Shown here piece after piece: positions 62,233 to 64,000 of a stretch of 64,000 nucleotides of DNA. The position numbers and the translations under genes were made by a program. The stretch is from Chitinophagales bacterium (GTDB taxonomy: Bacteria > Bacteroidota > Bacteroidia > Chitinophagales > LD1): the NCBI GenBank assembly GCA_016787045.1, contig JAEUVA010000008.1:425743-489742 (forward strand), given 5' to 3'. Under the pieces are notes generated by a model, which did no database searches, had not been told where the DNA came from, and saw only the letters and a program-made list of their open reading frames with translations. Each line of letters opens with the position of its first letter. Positions within the stretch are counted from its first letter, which is position 1.

Positions 62233-64000
62233 GTGAAATACTTTAAACTGCTCCTTCCGCTGAGCATTACCGTTGCCTTAGTTTTTATCCTCAACCACAA
62301 GCAAGGCAAAATACCCCCCATCGGCAAATTCATCAACCCGTTTACCGGTTTTTGGCAAAATGCCGAACCCATGAAATGGAACGATGCCACCGAAAACCTC
62401 TGCCGGCTGCAGCAAGAAGCTACCGTGGTTTTTGACGACCGCTTAGTGCCGCACGTATTTGCAAAAACCGATGAAGACATGTACTACCTGCAAGGGTACA
62501 TCACGGCCAAATACCGCTTGTTTCAAATGGAAATTTCTACCTATGTGGCAGGCGGAAGATTAACTGAAATAGTAGGAGAGGCCGGTTTAGAAAGCGACCG
62601 CCTGATGCGCAGAACCGGCATGGTGTATGGCGCAGAAAAAGCACAGGAGTTTATAGAGCAAGATACCGCCAGCAGCAAACTTATCAATGCCTATTGCAAA
62701 GGGGTGAACGATTACATCAGCTCGCTTTCCGCAAAAGATTACCCCATTGAGTACAAACTCTTAGACTTTAAGCCCGAAGAATGGAAACCCATCAAAGTAG
62801 CATTGCTACTCAAGTACATGGCCAACATGCTCTCTATTTTTGAGTACGATATAGAGAACACCAACTTTACAAACAAATACGGCATGGAGGCATTCCACAA
62901 ACTCTATCCCGATTTTATTAAAGACGAAGACCCTATTGTACCTAAAGGAACAGAGTGGAATTTCAAAACCCAAAACTCGAAATCTGAGGTTTCTCTCGTC
63001 CCTCGCCCCTCGTCCCTCGCCCCTCATCACCTATCCCTCGCAACTCACAACCCACAACTCACAACAAATTTATACCCCAACGCCCTTCCCAAACCCGATG
63101 AAATAACCGGCTCTAACAACTGGGCCGTAAGCGGCACCAAAACTAAAAGCGGCAAACCCATACTCTGCAACGACCCACACTTACGGCTCACCCTTCCTTC
63201 CATTTGGTACGAAATGCAATTGGTATCGCCAAACATGAATGTGTATGGTGCCACACTGCCCGGCTCACCGGCTGTCATCATCGGCTTCAACGATTCTATT
63301 GCCTGGGGGGTAACCAATGCCGGCCGCGATGTGCGCGACTGGGTACAGGTAAGCGAAGTACAATTGCAGCAAGCCACCAAACGCAAAGAAGTGTACAAAA
63401 TGAAAGGTGGCAAAGACTTTACCGAAGAAGTAAACTACACCGAGTTTGGCCCCATAGTGTTTGACGAAAACTTTGGCAAAGCCAAGAGCAAACAATACTT
63501 AGCCATGCGCTGGATTGCCCATTTGCCTTCCAACGAATTCAAAACATTTTACCAAATGAACAAGGGCAAAAACCATGAAGATTATTTAGCCGCGCTAAAC
63601 GAATACACCTGCCCCGGCCAAAACTTTGTATTTGCTTCACGCAGTGGCGATATTGCTATTAAAGAGCAAGGCAAGTTTCCTATCATGACGGAGCAAAACC
63701 GCTTTGTACGCAGCAGCGAAAACAAGTTACCGTGGAGCGAATACATCCCCAGCGAGCATAACCCGCATGTAAAAAATCCAGCTCGCGGCTTTGTGAGTTC
63801 CGCCAACCAACACCCTACCGATAGCACCTACCCTTACTACTACCCCGGCTTGGGTGTGTATGAAAATTACCGCAACCGCAGAATCAACCAACTACTTACC
63901 GAAGCCAACGGGATAGATGCTGAGTTCATGAAAAAAATGCACAGCGATAATTACAACCTGCACGCCAAAGAAGCAGTGCCGGTGTTGCTGACATTGTTAG
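62233..64000 (+). CDS. Penicillin acylase family N-terminal-nucleophile hydrolase, partial
   Basis: At least 589 residues are present; the gene continues past the window. An N-terminal membrane segment (residues about 2-20) precedes the alpha part (ENLCRLQQEATVVFDDRLVPHVFAKTDEDMYYLQGYITAKYRLFQME). The autocatalytic Ser is S294 in GSNNWAVSG, which becomes the beta-subunit nucleophile. Residues about 249-279 are encoded by a low-complexity CTCGTCCCTCGCCCC tract inserted in frame just before the cleavage site, in the normally excised spacer region. Family members hydrolyse amides such as beta-lactam side chains or acyl-homoserine lactones; the substrate is unknown. Start is GTG at 62233. Confidence 0.88.
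   Translation, partial: MKYFKLLLPLSITVALVFILNHKQGKIPPIGKFINPFTGFWQNAEPMKWNDATENLCRLQQEATVVFDDRLVPHVFAKTDEDMYYLQGYITAKYRLFQMEISTYVAGGRLTEIVGEAGLESDRLMRRTGMVYGAEKAQEFIEQDTASSKLINAYCKGVNDYISSLSAKDYPIEYKLLDFKPEEWKPIKVALLLKYMANMLSIFEYDIENTNFTNKYGMEAFHKLYPDFIKDEDPIVPKGTEWNFKTQNSKSEVSLVPRPSSLAPHHLSLATHNPQLTTNLYPNALPKPDEITGSNNWAVSGTKTKSGKPILCNDPHLRLTLPSIWYEMQLVSPNMNVYGATLPGSPAVIIGFNDSIAWGVTNAGRDVRDWVQVSEVQLQQATKRKEVYKMKGGKDFTEEVNYTEFGPIVFDENFGKAKSKQYLAMRWIAHLPSNEFKTFYQMNKGKNHEDYLAALNEYTCPGQNFVFASRSGDIAIKEQGKFPIMTEQNRFVRSSENKLPWSEYIPSEHNPHVKNPARGFVSSANQHPTDSTYPYYYPGLGVYENYRNRRINQLLTEANGIDAEFMKKMHSDNYNLHAKEAVPVLLTLL
62977..63069. repeat. Low-complexity repeat inserted in the penicillin acylase gene
   Basis: Short tandem CTCGTCCCTCGCCCC units are followed by repeated CAACTCACAACCCACAAC units. 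The tract stays in frame, encoding a Ser/Pro/His/Thr-rich segment. Its composition is unlike the flanking coding sequence and resembles intergenic simple repeats. Confidence 0.72.

Overview
The window is a chromosomal segment of a Bacteroidetes bacterium, most like an environmental Chitinophagales/Sphingobacteriales-type lineage. The evidence is: several secreted proteins ending in type IX secretion (T9SS) sorting domains; a heme-receptor-like TonB-dependent receptor; Bacteroidetes-type promoter boxes (TAnnTTTG) with little Shine-Dalgarno signal; DUF2851 and DUF1573 proteins; and a large type II-C Cas9 with 47-bp repeats. It holds about 49 complete protein genes, partial genes at both ends, two tRNA-Leu genes, a tracrRNA and one CRISPR array.

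Layout. 1-2.9 kb (minus): end of a cytochrome c maturation pair (ccmF-like, ccmE), a 41-bp minisatellite, trigger factor, tRNA-Leu(UAG). 2.9-9.6 kb: a PLP trans-sulfuration enzyme, LRR protein, DUF2851 protein, acyltransferase, a MazEF toxin-antitoxin pair, a SufT-like Fe-S factor, bacilliredoxin and an Fe-S flavoprotein reductase. 9.6-14.1 kb (minus): SGNH hydrolase and two T9SS cargo proteins (lamin-tail/OB protein and endonuclease I). 14.2-19.2 kb: smc, a glycosyltransferase and an oxidoreductase. 19.2-24.4 kb (minus): an operon of ABC exporter, Rpe-CBS fusion, DAHP synthase and PabB. 24.5-28.2 kb: tRNA-Leu(CAA), nuoABC, L,D-transpeptidase, T9SS protein, hpf. 28.3-30.9 kb (minus): two unrecognised envelope proteins and a solitary rplL. 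31-43.3 kb: TPR-adenylate cyclase, secreted proteins, a TauD-like oxygenase, a TonB receptor and two RCC1 propeller proteins. 43.5-49.1 kb: three Skp/OmpH paralogs, murI, thioredoxin-fold protein, yajC, DUF1573 lipoprotein.

49.2-59.5 kb is the main accessory locus: tracrRNA (minus), cas9, cas1, cas2, then 50 repeats and 49 spacers. The anti-repeat matches minus-strand positions 2-20 of the repeat exactly. tracrRNA and pre-crRNA are therefore both read leftwards, against the cas genes, and the array ends at a bidirectional terminator beside cas2. Four features make the locus unusual. Each repeat carries a Bacteroidetes-like promoter pair. The cas-distal terminal repeat is split by about 58 bp. 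A palindromic repeat element has entered cas1 in frame. Tandem copies of a related element separate cas1 from cas2.

59.7-64 kb: pckA, a rhomboid protease (minus) and a penicillin acylase cut by the window end, which also contains an in-frame low-complexity insert. All functional calls are by eye from motifs; no database search was run.
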